In this document: in pieces, positions 16,491 to 25,630 of the stretch
How the letters are laid out: the number at the start of each line of letters is the position of its first letter
Position numbering within the stretch: the first letter of the stretch is position 1
NCBI GenBank assembly: GCA_037441565.1
Contig: JBBIRW010000002.1
Location: 186,001-250,000 of the forward strand
DNA: 64,000 nt
Reading direction: 5' to 3'
Source of the DNA: JBBIRW01 sp037441565
GTDB lineage: Bacteria; Desulfobacterota; JBBIRW01
Notes under the pieces: generated by a model
Databases searched by the model: none
What the model saw: the letters and a program-made list of their open reading frames with translations, nothing else
Told to the model about the DNA's origin: nothing
Made by a program: the position numbers and the translations under genes

Positions 16491-17837
16491 ATGGGTGAAA
16501 AAATAAAGGTTCTCATAGTAGATGATGAAGAGACATTCAGGGAGGTCCTGCAGAGGGAACTTACACTCTGCGGATTTGATACTACTTCGACCTCAGACTC
16601 CATGGATGCCATTGAAAGGATAAGTGAATCAAATTTTGACGTAGTTCTCCTTGATATCAAGATGCCCGGGTTGGATGGTATAGAATGCTTAAAAAGGATA
16701 AAAGAGCTGAGGCCAATGACTGAGGTCATAATGCTCACAGGCTATGGGAGCATTGAGAATGCAATAGCGTCAATGAAGCTCGGTGCCTATGATTTTCTTA
16801 CAAAGCCCTGCAAACTGGATGAGCTTGAGGCCTTAATAAGAAAGGCAGGGGAGAAGAGAAACCTCATTCAGGAGAATATCGCTATAAAAAGAAGATTGAT
16901 GAAGCAGGAGGGGAAGATTATCGGTGAATCCCATGCTATAAAGAAGATCCTGGAATTAGTGGAGATGATATCTTCATCCAGTTCTACAGTTCTTATCTGT
17001 GGGGAAAGTGGAACTGGCAAAGAACTCATTGCTAAAAAAATCCATGAACTCAGCGATCGAAGCGAAAAACCATTTATCGTTGTTGACTGTGCATCCCTTC
17101 ACGAAAACCTTCTTACGAGTGAACTCTTTGGCCATGAGAAAGGTTCCTTTACAGGTGCAATCCAGCAAAAATATGGGCTTTTTGAAATCGCAGATAAGGG
17201 AACGATCTTTCTTGATGAGATCGGTGAGGTAACACTCCCACTTCAGGCAAAACTGCTAAGGGTCCTTGAAACAGGGACATTCAGAAGGCTTGGCGGGACA
17301 AGGGATATAAAGGTTGATGTAAGAATAATTGCAGCAACAAACCGCAATCTCAGAAAGATGGTGGATGAGGGCCAATTCAGGCTGGACCTCTTCTACAGGC
17401 TCAATGTTGTCACCCTGGAGATACCTCCACTTCGTGAAAGAAAGGAGGATATCCCTCTCCTTGTGGAATATTTCCTTAAGGAAAAGTCACCATCAAGATC
17501 AAAAAAGAGGGTAAGCAGGGAGGCAATGGAGCTCTTAATGCAATATCAATGGCCAGGGAATATAAGGGAACTTGAAAATATAATAGAGAGGGCATGTATC
17601 CTTTCAGGAGATGCAGATACTATTACGCCTGAATTTCTTCCGTTTGAAATAAGGGAGAAAGACAGACTCCTAAATAAACAGGAAGGTCTAAGACTCAGGG
17701 AGCTTGAGAGGAGACATATCATTGAGGTGCTCAGACTCTGCAACGGGAACAGGAAAAAGGCAGCCCAGCTACTTGGTATAAGTGAGAGGAGTATTTATAG
17801 AAAACTTAAAGAATTTTCTGTAAATGAAGAACCATGA
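16491..17837 (+). CDS. sigma-54-dependent response regulator (NtrC family)
   Basis: A 448-residue protein: receiver (VVLLDIKMPG, LTKPCK), AAA+ domain with Walker A GESGTGKE, a sigma-54 contact loop reading GSFTGA instead of GAFTGA, LDEIGE Walker B, and a C-terminal Fis-type helix-turn-helix (NRKKAAQLLGISERSIYRKL). It should activate -24/-12 promoters when phosphorylated by the kinase 20 bases upstream. A matching sigma-54 promoter stands 169 bases beyond its stop, before the cytochrome operon. Confidence 0.93.
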   Translation: MGEKIKVLIVDDEETFREVLQRELTLCGFDTTSTSDSMDAIERISESNFDVVLLDIKMPGLDGIECLKRIKELRPMTEVIMLTGYGSIENAIASMKLGAYDFLTKPCKLDELEALIRKAGEKRNLIQENIAIKRRLMKQEGKIIGESHAIKKILELVEMISSSSSTVLICGESGTGKELIAKKIHELSDRSEKPFIVVDCASLHENLLTSELFGHEKGSFTGAIQQKYGLFEIADKGTIFLDEIGEVTLPLQAKLLRVLETGTFRRLGGTRDIKVDVRIIAATNRNLRKMVDEGQFRLDLFYRLNVVTLEIPPLRERKEDIPLLVEYFLKEKSPSRSKKRVSREAMELLMQYQWPGNIRELENIIERACILSGDADTITPEFLPFEIREKDRLLNKQEGLRLRELERRHIIEVLRLCNGNRKKAAQLLGISERSIYRKLKEFSVNEEP

Positions 17838-17853
17838 CAATTTGTCATGGTTC
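17829..17853. promoter_or_regulatory. palindrome with TGACA-N3-TGTCA core, candidate activator site 1
   Basis: A perfect inverted repeat with 11-base arms (GAACCATGACA / TGTCATGGTTC) and a 3-base centre overlaps the regulator's stop codon. It is centred about 191 bases upstream of the predicted cytochrome-operon start. It has no following T-run, so it is a poor terminator. Confidence 0.5.
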
Positions 17854-17901
17854 ATGAAAATCTGACAGTGGAGCATACAGCTATACAAACACACTTTTAA
17901 T

Positions 17902-17937
17902 AAAAGACTACTGACATTATGTCAGTCTTTTGTTTTT
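17902..17937 (+). terminator. hairpin with T-run after the regulator gene; also contains candidate activator site 2
   Basis: AAAAGA and CTGACA pair with TGTCAG and TCTTTT around a TTA loop with a 3-base bulge, followed by TTTTGTTTTT: a rho-independent terminator. The core CTGACATTATGTCAG (17911-17925) has the same TGACA-N3-TGTCA pattern as the palindrome at 17829, so it may also bind the activator, at about -114. Confidence 0.6.
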
Positions 17938-18005
17938 CCCCTATTTGATCAAAAATTTTTCCTTTAGTATTCAATAATTTATAGACAGTCTTCGTAGTCA
18001 GATTC

Positions 18006-18021
18006 TGGCATAAATCCAGCA
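18006..18021 (+). promoter_or_regulatory. sigma-54 (-24/-12) promoter of the Act/Qrc-like cytochrome operon
   Basis: TGGCAT and CAGCA place GG and GC at exactly the required spacing (GG at 18007-18008, GC at 18019-18020). The predicted start is near 18032, giving a 15-base leader with GAAGGGG before ATG 18047. A sigma-54 activator gene lies directly upstream. Confidence 0.65.
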
Positions 18022-18046
18022 TTCATCGTTCTTGAAGGGGATTATC

Positions 18047-18547
18047 ATGAATAGAATTCTAATCAAGATATTCTTACCCTTCTTAGCAATCTTTATCATC
18101 TCCATTACACTCATAAAAAGATCGCCAGCAATCTATCAGCCCATCAATTTCAGTCATAAAAAGCATATCTCACAGGGGCTGGAGTGTGAAGGCTGTCACG
18201 AGGGTGTAAAAAAGGGGATCCATGCTACACTGCCTTCCCTTCAGATATGCATAAACTGCCATCAATCCGCTATTACGGATAGCGGAGAGGAGGAGAAGGT
18301 CAGGGCTATTTATAACCAGGGGAATCTTTATCCCTGGAACAGAGTTTATAAACTATCTGATCACGTATTTTTCTCACACAGAAGGCATGTTGTTGCTGCA
18401 GCGATAGGGTGCGAAAGATGTCATGGGAATATGAATGAGCAGACATCTCCACCCCCAAGAGCGCTTTTTAAGATAACCATGGATGATTGCATGGACTGCC
18501 ATTATAAACGAAAGGCAAGTGTTGATTGTATCTCATGCCACAGGTGA
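18047..18547 (+). CDS. pentahaem membrane-anchored cytochrome c (ActA/QrcA-like)
   Basis: From ATG 18047 (GAAGGGG six bases before; an upstream TTG at 18032 is probably the transcription start, not the codon) the protein has 166 residues. An N-terminal hydrophobic segment (IFLPFLAIFIISITLI) is followed by five CXXCH motifs: CEGCH, CINCH, CERCH, CMDCH, CISCH, with FSHKKH and FSHRRH distal-histidine patterns of the cytochrome c7/c3 type. In Act and Qrc complexes the equivalent subunit passes electrons from the quinol module to soluble cytochromes. It is the first gene of a seven-gene operon. Confidence 0.85.
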   Translation: MNRILIKIFLPFLAIFIISITLIKRSPAIYQPINFSHKKHISQGLECEGCHEGVKKGIHATLPSLQICINCHQSAITDSGEEEKVRAIYNQGNLYPWNRVYKLSDHVFFSHRRHVVAAAIGCERCHGNMNEQTSPPPRALFKITMDDCMDCHYKRKASVDCISCHR

Positions 18548-18554
18548 GGAGATC

Positions 18555-20957
18555 ATGATATCGAGAAGGGATTTTTTGAAGATCGTTGGCCTTACCACCT
18601 TCGCAAGCGCACTTACCCCATATCTTATAAGGGAAACAGGTGCCTCTTCTTCAGTGAGAAATTCGCTTCCTGGTATAGAATCATGGGGGTTAACCACCTG
18701 TACGGGATGTCCCGGTGCATGTGGACTCAGGGTCAAGCTCGTAGATGGAAGACCTGTTCGTGTAGATGGAAATCCGCTGAGTCCCATAAACAGGGGAAGA
18801 CTCTGCCCTGTTGGTCTGACAGAGCTTCAACAATTCTACAATCCTGACAGGCATAGGAGCCCCTTAATAAGAAAGGGATCAAGGGGGAGCGATAATTTTG
18901 AAAAAATAGGGTGGCAGGAGGCATATAAGCTACTCCTCTCAAAATTAAGTGAACTTAGATCCAGATCAGAGCCCCACAGGGTCGCCTTCCTTGATGGGGA
19001 TTTTCCCAGCATAACAAAGCAGATAGTCAAAAGATTTATGGATGCATACGGTTCTCCCAATTATATAGACCTCAACCCCCTGAGCATCAGCAATGTTTCG
19101 AATGCAGTGCTCCTTACCTTCGGGAAAAAAAGCCTTCCAGCATTTGATATTAGAAATGCAGAGATCGTGCTATCCTTTGGTGCCCCGATCCTTGAATCCT
19201 GGTATGCACCTGTTCTCACCCAGAAGAATTTTGGATCATTGCGAAGGGAAAGAAACATAAGGGGTAGATTCATATATGTAGGTCCAAGATTGGGAACCAC
19301 TGCATCAAAGGCAGATGAATTTATCGGTATCCATCCAGGCACAGAAGGTGCACTTGCCCTTGGAATGGCACATGTAATTATAAAGGAAGGTCTTTATGAT
19401 AAGGATTCTGTGAACACCCATACCCACGGCTTTGATGAGTTCAGGGACCTCGTGTTAAGGAAATATTATCCTGATAGGATTTCAGCGATAACGGGTGTCC
19501 CTGTTATAGAAATCCTCAAGATATCAAGGGAGTTTGCTGCTGGAAAACCTTCCATAGCCATCCCCATGGAGGATATATCGCATTTCTCCGCTCGCCTTTA
19601 CGACATCATGGCAATAATGGCTCTAAATGCACTTGTAGGAAATATAAACAGGGAGGGAGGTATATATATCTTTCATCACGATTATCCAGATCTTCCTTCG
19701 CCTGCAGTAAGGGATGAAATTTCAAAGAGAGGTCATTCGAAACCATCGGTGCTTGAGGCAGATGCGATGTATCCTGTGGAAACACACCCCCTCCTCCCAT
19801 TTATGAAATGCGCAGTTACAGGAAAACCATATCCTATCTCCATCCTCCTTATAAGGGAAACAAATCCGCTTTACAGTTTTCCGGCAACAGAGGATCTTCT
19901 CAAGGCATTTGAATCTATCCCATTTATCGTGAGCTTTTCCCGATTTCTTGACGAAACCTCGATGTATGCTGACCTCATATTGCCGGATCTCTCACCTTTT
20001 GAGAAATGGGAGATTGCCTATCTTCCCAAGGTCGAGACCATGCTTTGTATGGGGATTATAAAGCCCGTTTTAAAGGCAACAGATGGTGCCTTATCAACCA
20101 GTGATCTCTTTTTAAGACTATCAAAGGACATAGGTGGGTCTGTGGCATCATCCTTACCCTGGGAAGATACGTATTCTACGATCCGATCACTTATAAAAGT
20201 CCTCTATGATGAAAGCAGGGGAAGTCCTTATGGTTCTTCCTCAGATGAAATACTTGAAAGGATACTTGAAAAGGCAGGACTGAAATTTCCTTTTCCTCCG
20301 AATTTTGAAGATTTCTGGAAGGAGGTTGAAGCAAAGGGTGGATGGTGGAACTTTATCCATCCAGGCGAAGAGACATTAAGATTTTTCACGCCATCTGGAA
20401 GATTTGAATTTCAATCCTCGATACTACGCTACAGACTTCAACATTATGGCATAAGGAAAAACGGAAAAAATCGATCTTCAATTGATGAGACCGTATCATC
20501 CCTTGGAATTACTGTAAAGGGAGAGGAACTCTTCCTCCCCCATTTTGAACCATTATCCGAAGAAGGCTTCTATCTTATTACGGAGCCACCCCTTGTTTTT
20601 CTGACAGAAAGGGCTACAAACAGACCCCATTTAATGGATATATCTGGAGAATATCCGAGGGAGTCATGGGAAAGCCTTATTGAAATTAATCCCTCCACAG
20701 CCCGGAGGCTTGGAATAAGGGAAGGGGATCTGGTTGTCATTGAAACTGCAAAGGGGAGGATAAAGGTGCCTGTTAAGTATAATCCAGGAATCCACCCCAT
20801 GGCACTATTCCTTCCAACGGGAATGGGGCATAAGGCATATGGCAGATGGGCAAAAAACGTTGGGGTAAATCCTGCATGGATCATGTCATGGAATCCGGAT
20901 CCACTTACAGGTTATCCACTGAAGTATATACACGGGGTAAAGATAAGCAAGGCTTAG
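18555..20957 (+). CDS. Tat-exported molybdopterin-oxidoreductase-like subunit (ActB1/QrcB-like)
   Basis: ATG 18555 gives 800 residues and a Tat signal (SRRDFLKIVGLTTF). A 4Fe-4S site follows (CTGC, PGAC, then RLCPVG), then MopB-fold segments and a C-terminal molydopterin-dinucleotide-binding-like region (NPSTARRLGIREGDLVVIET). In Act and Qrc complexes this subunit keeps the molybdoenzyme fold but has no catalytic molybdenum; gene order here suggests the same, though this cannot be proved by reading. A longer frame opening at 18483 lies inside the cytochrome gene. GAGGAG precedes the chosen start. Confidence 0.82.
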   Translation: MISRRDFLKIVGLTTFASALTPYLIRETGASSSVRNSLPGIESWGLTTCTGCPGACGLRVKLVDGRPVRVDGNPLSPINRGRLCPVGLTELQQFYNPDRHRSPLIRKGSRGSDNFEKIGWQEAYKLLLSKLSELRSRSEPHRVAFLDGDFPSITKQIVKRFMDAYGSPNYIDLNPLSISNVSNAVLLTFGKKSLPAFDIRNAEIVLSFGAPILESWYAPVLTQKNFGSLRRERNIRGRFIYVGPRLGTTASKADEFIGIHPGTEGALALGMAHVIIKEGLYDKDSVNTHTHGFDEFRDLVLRKYYPDRISAITGVPVIEILKISREFAAGKPSIAIPMEDISHFSARLYDIMAIMALNALVGNINREGGIYIFHHDYPDLPSPAVRDEISKRGHSKPSVLEADAMYPVETHPLLPFMKCAVTGKPYPISILLIRETNPLYSFPATEDLLKAFESIPFIVSFSRFLDETSMYADLILPDLSPFEKWEIAYLPKVETMLCMGIIKPVLKATDGALSTSDLFLRLSKDIGGSVASSLPWEDTYSTIRSLIKVLYDESRGSPYGSSSDEILERILEKAGLKFPFPPNFEDFWKEVEAKGGWWNFIHPGEETLRFFTPSGRFEFQSSILRYRLQHYGIRKNGKNRSSIDETVSSLGITVKGEELFLPHFEPLSEEGFYLITEPPLVFLTERATNRPHLMDISGEYPRESWESLIEINPSTARRLGIREGDLVVIETAKGRIKVPVKYNPGIHPMALFLPTGMGHKAYGRWAKNVGVNPAWIMSWNPDPLTGYPLKYIHGVKISKA

Positions 20958-20966
20958 GGGGTTCTT

Positions 20967-21650
20967 ATGCCAAAGTGGGCCATGGTTATTGATCTTGATA
21001 AATGCACAGCCTGTCAGGCATGTACCATTGCCTGCAGAACAGAGAATAATATCCCCTTCTCAAGTCCTGAAGAGGCGGAGAAAGGAAGGGCAATACTCTG
21101 GATGGAGATGCTCACAATCACTGAAGGTGAATTCCCGCATCTGAAGAGAAGGATTATACCAAGGCCCTGCTTCCATTGCGATAATCCTCCATGTATAAAG
21201 GTCTGTCCTGTTGGTGCCACATATAAAAGCGAGGATGGGATTGTGGGACAGATCTATCCGAGGTGTATTGGCTGTAGATACTGCACAACAGCCTGTCCTT
21301 ATACTGCAAGATACTTTAACTGGTATGAGCCGCACTGGAATAGTGAAATGGGTAATGCTGTAAATAATGATGTTTCTGTAAGACCCAAAGGTGTTGTTGA
21401 GAAATGCTCCTTCTGTCACCATCGCCTGCAGAAGGCAAAGGATAAGGCAAGGGCAGAGGGAAGGACCCTTCTTCCCGAGGATTATATACCTGCGTGCGTT
21501 GAGGCCTGTCCGAGTAACGCCATGTTCTTTGGTGATCTTGATGATCCAAAAAGCGTTGTATCCGAGCTTGCCAGAAATCCGAGGGCTTTTAGATTCATGG
21601 AGGATCTTGGAACCGAGCCAAAGGTTATATATCTCAGAGAGGGAGAGTAA
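20967..21650 (+). CDS. four-cluster ferredoxin-like subunit (QrcC/PsrB type)
   Basis: A 227-residue protein with four cysteine groups: CTACQACTIAC, CFHCDNPPCIKVCPVGA, CIGCRYCTTACPYTA and CSFC...CVEACPSNA, predicting four Fe-S clusters. This is the electron-transfer subunit of the NrfC/PsrB/DmsB family. There is no Tat signal, so it is probably carried out with the Tat-exported partner encoded just upstream. It lies 9 bases after the MopB gene and 1 base before the NrfD gene. Confidence 0.92.
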   Translation: MPKWAMVIDLDKCTACQACTIACRTENNIPFSSPEEAEKGRAILWMEMLTITEGEFPHLKRRIIPRPCFHCDNPPCIKVCPVGATYKSEDGIVGQIYPRCIGCRYCTTACPYTARYFNWYEPHWNSEMGNAVNNDVSVRPKGVVEKCSFCHHRLQKAKDKARAEGRTLLPEDYIPACVEACPSNAMFFGDLDDPKSVVSELARNPRAFRFMEDLGTEPKVIYLREGE

Positions 21651-21651
21651 C

Positions 21652-23028
21652 ATGACCACTCCTGAAATCATCAACGAAGATGCCGTTCTATTCGATCCAA
21701 TTTTCAGGACCACACGACAGTTTTATGCAATTGTAATCATCCTTCTGGCTATTATAGGATGGGCTGTATTTGCATATCTCTGGCAGATTAAAAATGGGCT
21801 CGGTGTTACCGGACTTAATAGACCAATCTACTGGGGAATATATATAACAAACTTTGTTTTCTTCATAGGTGTCAGCCACGCAGGAACACTGATCTCTGCG
21901 ATTCTGAGACTATCGCAGGCAGAATGGAGAAGGTCCATAACAAGAATGGCCGAAGTTATTACAGTGCTTGTGCTTTTCTTCGGTGTTGGCAACATTCTTA
22001 TTGATCTTGGAAGACCTGACAGGCTTTTCAACGTTATAAGGCACTCAAGATTTCAATCTCCACTTTTGTGGGATGTAACAAGTATTACAACATATCTTAC
22101 AGCAAGCACCATATACCTTTATCTTCCATTGATTCCCGATATCGCACTTCTAAGGGATCGTGTTACTGGATGGAGGAGATGGATATACAGCGTGCTTGCA
22201 CTTAACTGGAAAGGAACAGAAAAACAAAAGCATATTCTTGAATGGGCAATATCCATAATGGCTGTTGTTGTTATCCCAATTGCTGTTTCCGTTCACACAG
22301 TTGTTTCCTGGGTTTTTGCAATGACAGTGCAGCCCATGTGGCATTCAACAATCTTTGGTCCATATTTTGTGGCTGGAGCTATTTTTTCAGGTATAGCCGC
22401 AATCATTACTGCTATGGTTATCATAAGAAAGATATACAGGCTTGAGGAATATCTAAGACCTGTTCACTTCAACAATCTCGGAATACTACTTCTCGTTATG
22501 ACATTGTTATGGTTCTATTTTACATTTGCAGAGTATCTAACAACATATTATGGAAATGAACCCTTCCATATGACTGTCTTCTATTCAAAGGTAACGGGCA
22601 AATATGCACCACATTTCTGGGCAATGGTCATCTTCTGCTTTGTTATACCCTTTTCAATCCTTTGCAACAGTAAAACAAGGACAATAACTGGAACATTTAT
22701 AGCATCGATTTCAGTAAATATCGGTATGTGGCTTGAGAGGTTTACAATAGTTGTTCCATCCCTTATGAACCCAAGACTCCCGTATGAAAGGGGGATTTAT
22801 AACCCTACATGGGTTGAATGGTCGATAATGGCGGGATGCTTTGCCGCATTTATCCTCCTGTATATGCTTTTTACAAAAATGTTTCCAATTGTATCCATAT
22901 GGGAGGTAAGGGAAGGAAGGGAAATTGCTGTTGATGAAACCGTGAAGCGTATAGTTACATACTTTCCATCCGAAAAGGCAGTGATCTCCATAAATCCAAA
23001 AGAAAAACCCCAGGGAGAGGATTTATGA
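21652..23028 (+). CDS. NrfD/PsrC-family quinone-interacting membrane subunit (ActC/QrcD-like)
   Basis: ATG 21652 gives 458 residues with about ten membrane helices. The segment NFVFFIGVSHAGTLISAILRL (helix 2) carries the His near the quinone site seen in ActC, QrcD and PsrC. It should oxidise menaquinol, or reduce menaquinone, for the cytochrome and Fe-S subunits. A longer frame opening at 21391 is an artefact inside the Fe-S gene. The stop overlaps the next gene as ATGA. Confidence 0.92.
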   Translation: MTTPEIINEDAVLFDPIFRTTRQFYAIVIILLAIIGWAVFAYLWQIKNGLGVTGLNRPIYWGIYITNFVFFIGVSHAGTLISAILRLSQAEWRRSITRMAEVITVLVLFFGVGNILIDLGRPDRLFNVIRHSRFQSPLLWDVTSITTYLTASTIYLYLPLIPDIALLRDRVTGWRRWIYSVLALNWKGTEKQKHILEWAISIMAVVVIPIAVSVHTVVSWVFAMTVQPMWHSTIFGPYFVAGAIFSGIAAIITAMVIIRKIYRLEEYLRPVHFNNLGILLLVMTLLWFYFTFAEYLTTYYGNEPFHMTVFYSKVTGKYAPHFWAMVIFCFVIPFSILCNSKTRTITGTFIASISVNIGMWLERFTIVVPSLMNPRLPYERGIYNPTWVEWSIMAGCFAAFILLYMLFTKMFPIVSIWEVREGREIAVDETVKRIVTYFPSEKAVISINPKEKPQGEDL

Positions 23029-23297
23029 TCCCATCAAAGGAGAAGGAAATAATCCATGCCTTTCAGTTTCTTATATATATCCTCTTTTGTATTTTTGCAC
23101 TATTCGTTATCCTTTGGATCAGCAAATCCGTCTACAGTGCATGGATTTACAATGATGCCCCCATTACAGCAACAGTAATTGGGGTTGTAATTATCCCACT
23201 CTTTATACTTTTTATAATCCTTGTATCAAGGGTCTTCTGGGCACTTGTAAGAGAAGATCGTAGCCCTGGATCTGATGAAGGAATAAGGAGGATTTAA
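23025..23297 (+). CDS. small two-helix membrane protein of the Act/Qrc-like operon
   Basis: A 90-residue protein with two hydrophobic segments (about 15-33 and 48-72). I do not recognise a family. Its position between the NrfD gene (ATGA overlap) and a cytochrome gene (TAATG overlap) suggests a small structural subunit, comparable to the minor membrane subunits of alternative complex III. Confidence 0.75.
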   Translation: MIPSKEKEIIHAFQFLIYILFCIFALFVILWISKSVYSAWIYNDAPITATVIGVVIIPLFILFIILVSRVFWALVREDRSPGSDEGIRRI

Positions 23298-24484
23298 TGA
23301 AAAAGGTAATCTTAATGATCCTCTCAATCATGATTACCGGATCATTTATATATGCAAAGGATCAATCCTATCAACTGCCAGGTGATGTAAAGAAGGGGTG
23401 GCAGGTATTTTACAGTAAAGGCTGTATAAAATGTCACTCCATCTGGGGAGAAGGCGGAAAGGAAGGACCTGATCTCGGTGGCGAACCTCCCTATCCGCTC
23501 ACACAATCGCAAATAGCCGGGATTATGTGGAATCATGCACCAAGAATGTGGGAAAAGATCAAGGAGAAAAACCTCCAGTTCCCAACAATCAGTGAACAGG
23601 AGATGGCGGATCTATTCTCATTCCTTTATCTAATAAGATATGTGGATGAACCGGGTGATCCTGCACGTGGGAAAAGGGTGATGGAGAGCAAAGGGTGTGT
23701 GAAATGCCATTCTCTTGGCGAAAGAAAACATTCCATAGGTCCTGATCTGCGTAAATGGTCATCCCTGACAAATCCTATCCTGTGGGCCCAGCTTATGTGG
23801 AATCATGCCCCAAAGATGGCAGCGGAGATGAAGAAGATAAATCTTAGATGGCCAAAATTTGAAGGAAGGGAGATGACGGATCTTGTCGCCTATATCAGGA
23901 AGAAGGGTGCATCAACAGAAAAGGTGTTTCTCAATCCTGGTGATGCACAGAGGGGGGAAAAGCTATTTGCAGAAAAGGGGTGCAGTTTCTGCCATGCCAT
24001 CAAAGGAAAGGGGGGTAAGATTGGGCCTGATCTCGGGATAAGACACCCTTCCGCAAGAACCCTGGGTCAGATGGCAGGTCTTATGTGGAATCACTCGCCT
24101 GCAATGTGGGAGGCGATGAGGGAGGCACACATAAAGAGACCCACACTGGAAGCACAGGAGATGGCTGATATAATTGCATACCTTTTTACAGTGAGATACT
24201 TTGATGAACCCGGTGACATACGTGAAGGGGGTAAGATATTTGAAGAGAAGCACTGCGCAAGATGTCATTCATTCGGAGGGAAGGAAAAGAAGAGTGCGCC
24301 AGATCTGGCAGAGCTAAAAAGGGAATTATCACCAATTGTGATTGCAACTCTTATGTGGAACCACGGTATAACCATGCTGGAAAAAATGAAAGAGATGGAA
24401 CTCCAGTGGCCCCTATTTCAGGGAAAGGAGATGATAGACCTCATAGAATATCTTAATAACCGTGTAAAAAGGGAGGTAAGATGA
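23297..24484 (+). CDS. cytochrome with four tandem class I haem-c domains
   Basis: The 395-residue protein has a signal peptide (VILMILSIMITGSFIYA) then four copies of a domain of 91 residues. The CXXCH motifs start at residues 43, 134, 229 and 320. Each copy continues with a GPDL or APDL, then LMWNHxPxM and a W/RP...EMxDLxxYL helix; the conserved methionines may be the sixth haem ligands. It could serve as a periplasmic electron carrier or fixed wire for the complex, comparable in role to the monohaem ActE. Both ends overlap neighbouring genes. Confidence 0.88.
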   Translation: MKKVILMILSIMITGSFIYAKDQSYQLPGDVKKGWQVFYSKGCIKCHSIWGEGGKEGPDLGGEPPYPLTQSQIAGIMWNHAPRMWEKIKEKNLQFPTISEQEMADLFSFLYLIRYVDEPGDPARGKRVMESKGCVKCHSLGERKHSIGPDLRKWSSLTNPILWAQLMWNHAPKMAAEMKKINLRWPKFEGREMTDLVAYIRKKGASTEKVFLNPGDAQRGEKLFAEKGCSFCHAIKGKGGKIGPDLGIRHPSARTLGQMAGLMWNHSPAMWEAMREAHIKRPTLEAQEMADIIAYLFTVRYFDEPGDIREGGKIFEEKHCARCHSFGGKEKKSAPDLAELKRELSPIVIATLMWNHGITMLEKMKEMELQWPLFQGKEMIDLIEYLNNRVKREVR

Positions 24485-25617
24485 AGAAGATTCTTACAGT
24501 ATCTTTATTACTTTCAGGAATTTTTATGCTCTTTCATATAAGCCCTGTTCGAGCAAAAGACAGGGGAGGAGGTATCTTTGAAAAAAGTGGCTATTGTGGT
24601 CAATGCCATCAGGAGATCTACAAAAATTGGAAGAACTCACTTCATGCACTCTCCTTTCAGGATCCCATTTTTTATACGGCATACCTTGAAGCCATAAAGA
24701 CATCCCCTTATAAGGCAAAAAAGACATGTCTTAAATGTCATGCACCTATTGCATTCCTTCAGAATGATCTGGATTTAAAGAAGGATAACTCAAGGGAAGG
24801 TGTAAGTTGTGACTTCTGCCACAGGATAAAGGATATAAATCTTGGATCCAGCTTCCCATTTTCTATAACAACCGATAACACAAAATTCGGACCATTTAAA
24901 AATAGAAAGTCCCCTGTTCATAAAACCTCCTATTCTCCGTTACATAAATCGTCCCTGTTGTGTGCGGGATGTCATGAATACAGGAATGAGAAAGGTGTTC
25001 ACATACTCAGCACCTTTTCTGAATGGAAAGAAAGCTACTATGCAAAAAATAATATCAACTGTCAGGAATGCCATATGCCTGCCGTAAGGGGAAAGATTGT
25101 TTCTGAGAAGGTCAAGCCTGTATCTGATGAAATGATAAATCTTCATGAGGTTTCAGGTGGGCATTCCATTGAACAGCTAAAAAAGGCGGTCAGAGTGGAA
25201 ATCATAGATGTCCAGAGAAACCGCAGTAATCTCATCGTCAGGGTAAAAATTTCAAATATTGGCTCCGGTCATAAGGTGCCAACGGGACTACCTACGAGAA
25301 AGCTTATACTTGCATTCGAGGCAAAAACTCCAAGATCCGTATTATACAAGGAAGAGAGGACATATCAAAAGATTCTTGTTAACAGCAAAAATGAAATTAT
25401 TGAGCATGATCCTGACTTATTCCTTGCAAGTGAAAATATATTTTCCGATAACCGGATCGCCCCGAAGGAGGAGAGGATAGAGACCTTTACATTCAGCGCA
25501 CCGGACAATGAAAGGATTAATCTATCTACTAAGGTATACTATCTCTACCAGCCCTATGTCCTTGAAAGGATTAATATGAAGATCGATTTCTCAAGCGATG
25601 AGAAGATTATAAAATGA
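24481..25617 (+). CDS. pentahaem cytochrome c554-like protein with C-terminal beta domain
   Basis: A 378-residue secreted protein (signal LTVSLLLSGIFMLFHISPVRA). Five CXXCH motifs lie in the first half: CGQCH, CLKCH, CDFCH, CAGCH, CQECH. The pattern YCGQCHQEIYKNWKNSLHA is that of the cytochrome c554/NrfA-like multihaem group. The second half has no haem motif and includes GSGHKVPTGLPTRK, a segment seen in related multihaem cytochromes. It ends the coupled operon and may be the terminal donor or a reductase; substrate unknown. Confidence 0.82.
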   Translation: MKKILTVSLLLSGIFMLFHISPVRAKDRGGGIFEKSGYCGQCHQEIYKNWKNSLHALSFQDPIFYTAYLEAIKTSPYKAKKTCLKCHAPIAFLQNDLDLKKDNSREGVSCDFCHRIKDINLGSSFPFSITTDNTKFGPFKNRKSPVHKTSYSPLHKSSLLCAGCHEYRNEKGVHILSTFSEWKESYYAKNNINCQECHMPAVRGKIVSEKVKPVSDEMINLHEVSGGHSIEQLKKAVRVEIIDVQRNRSNLIVRVKISNIGSGHKVPTGLPTRKLILAFEAKTPRSVLYKEERTYQKILVNSKNEIIEHDPDLFLASENIFSDNRIAPKEERIETFTFSAPDNERINLSTKVYYLYQPYVLERINMKIDFSSDEKIIK

Positions 25618-25630
25618 TTTATCCTATACT

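Noticed and set aside
17829..17853. First palindrome as the terminator of the regulator gene
   Set aside because: No T-run follows; the hairpin at 17902-17937 is the proper terminator.
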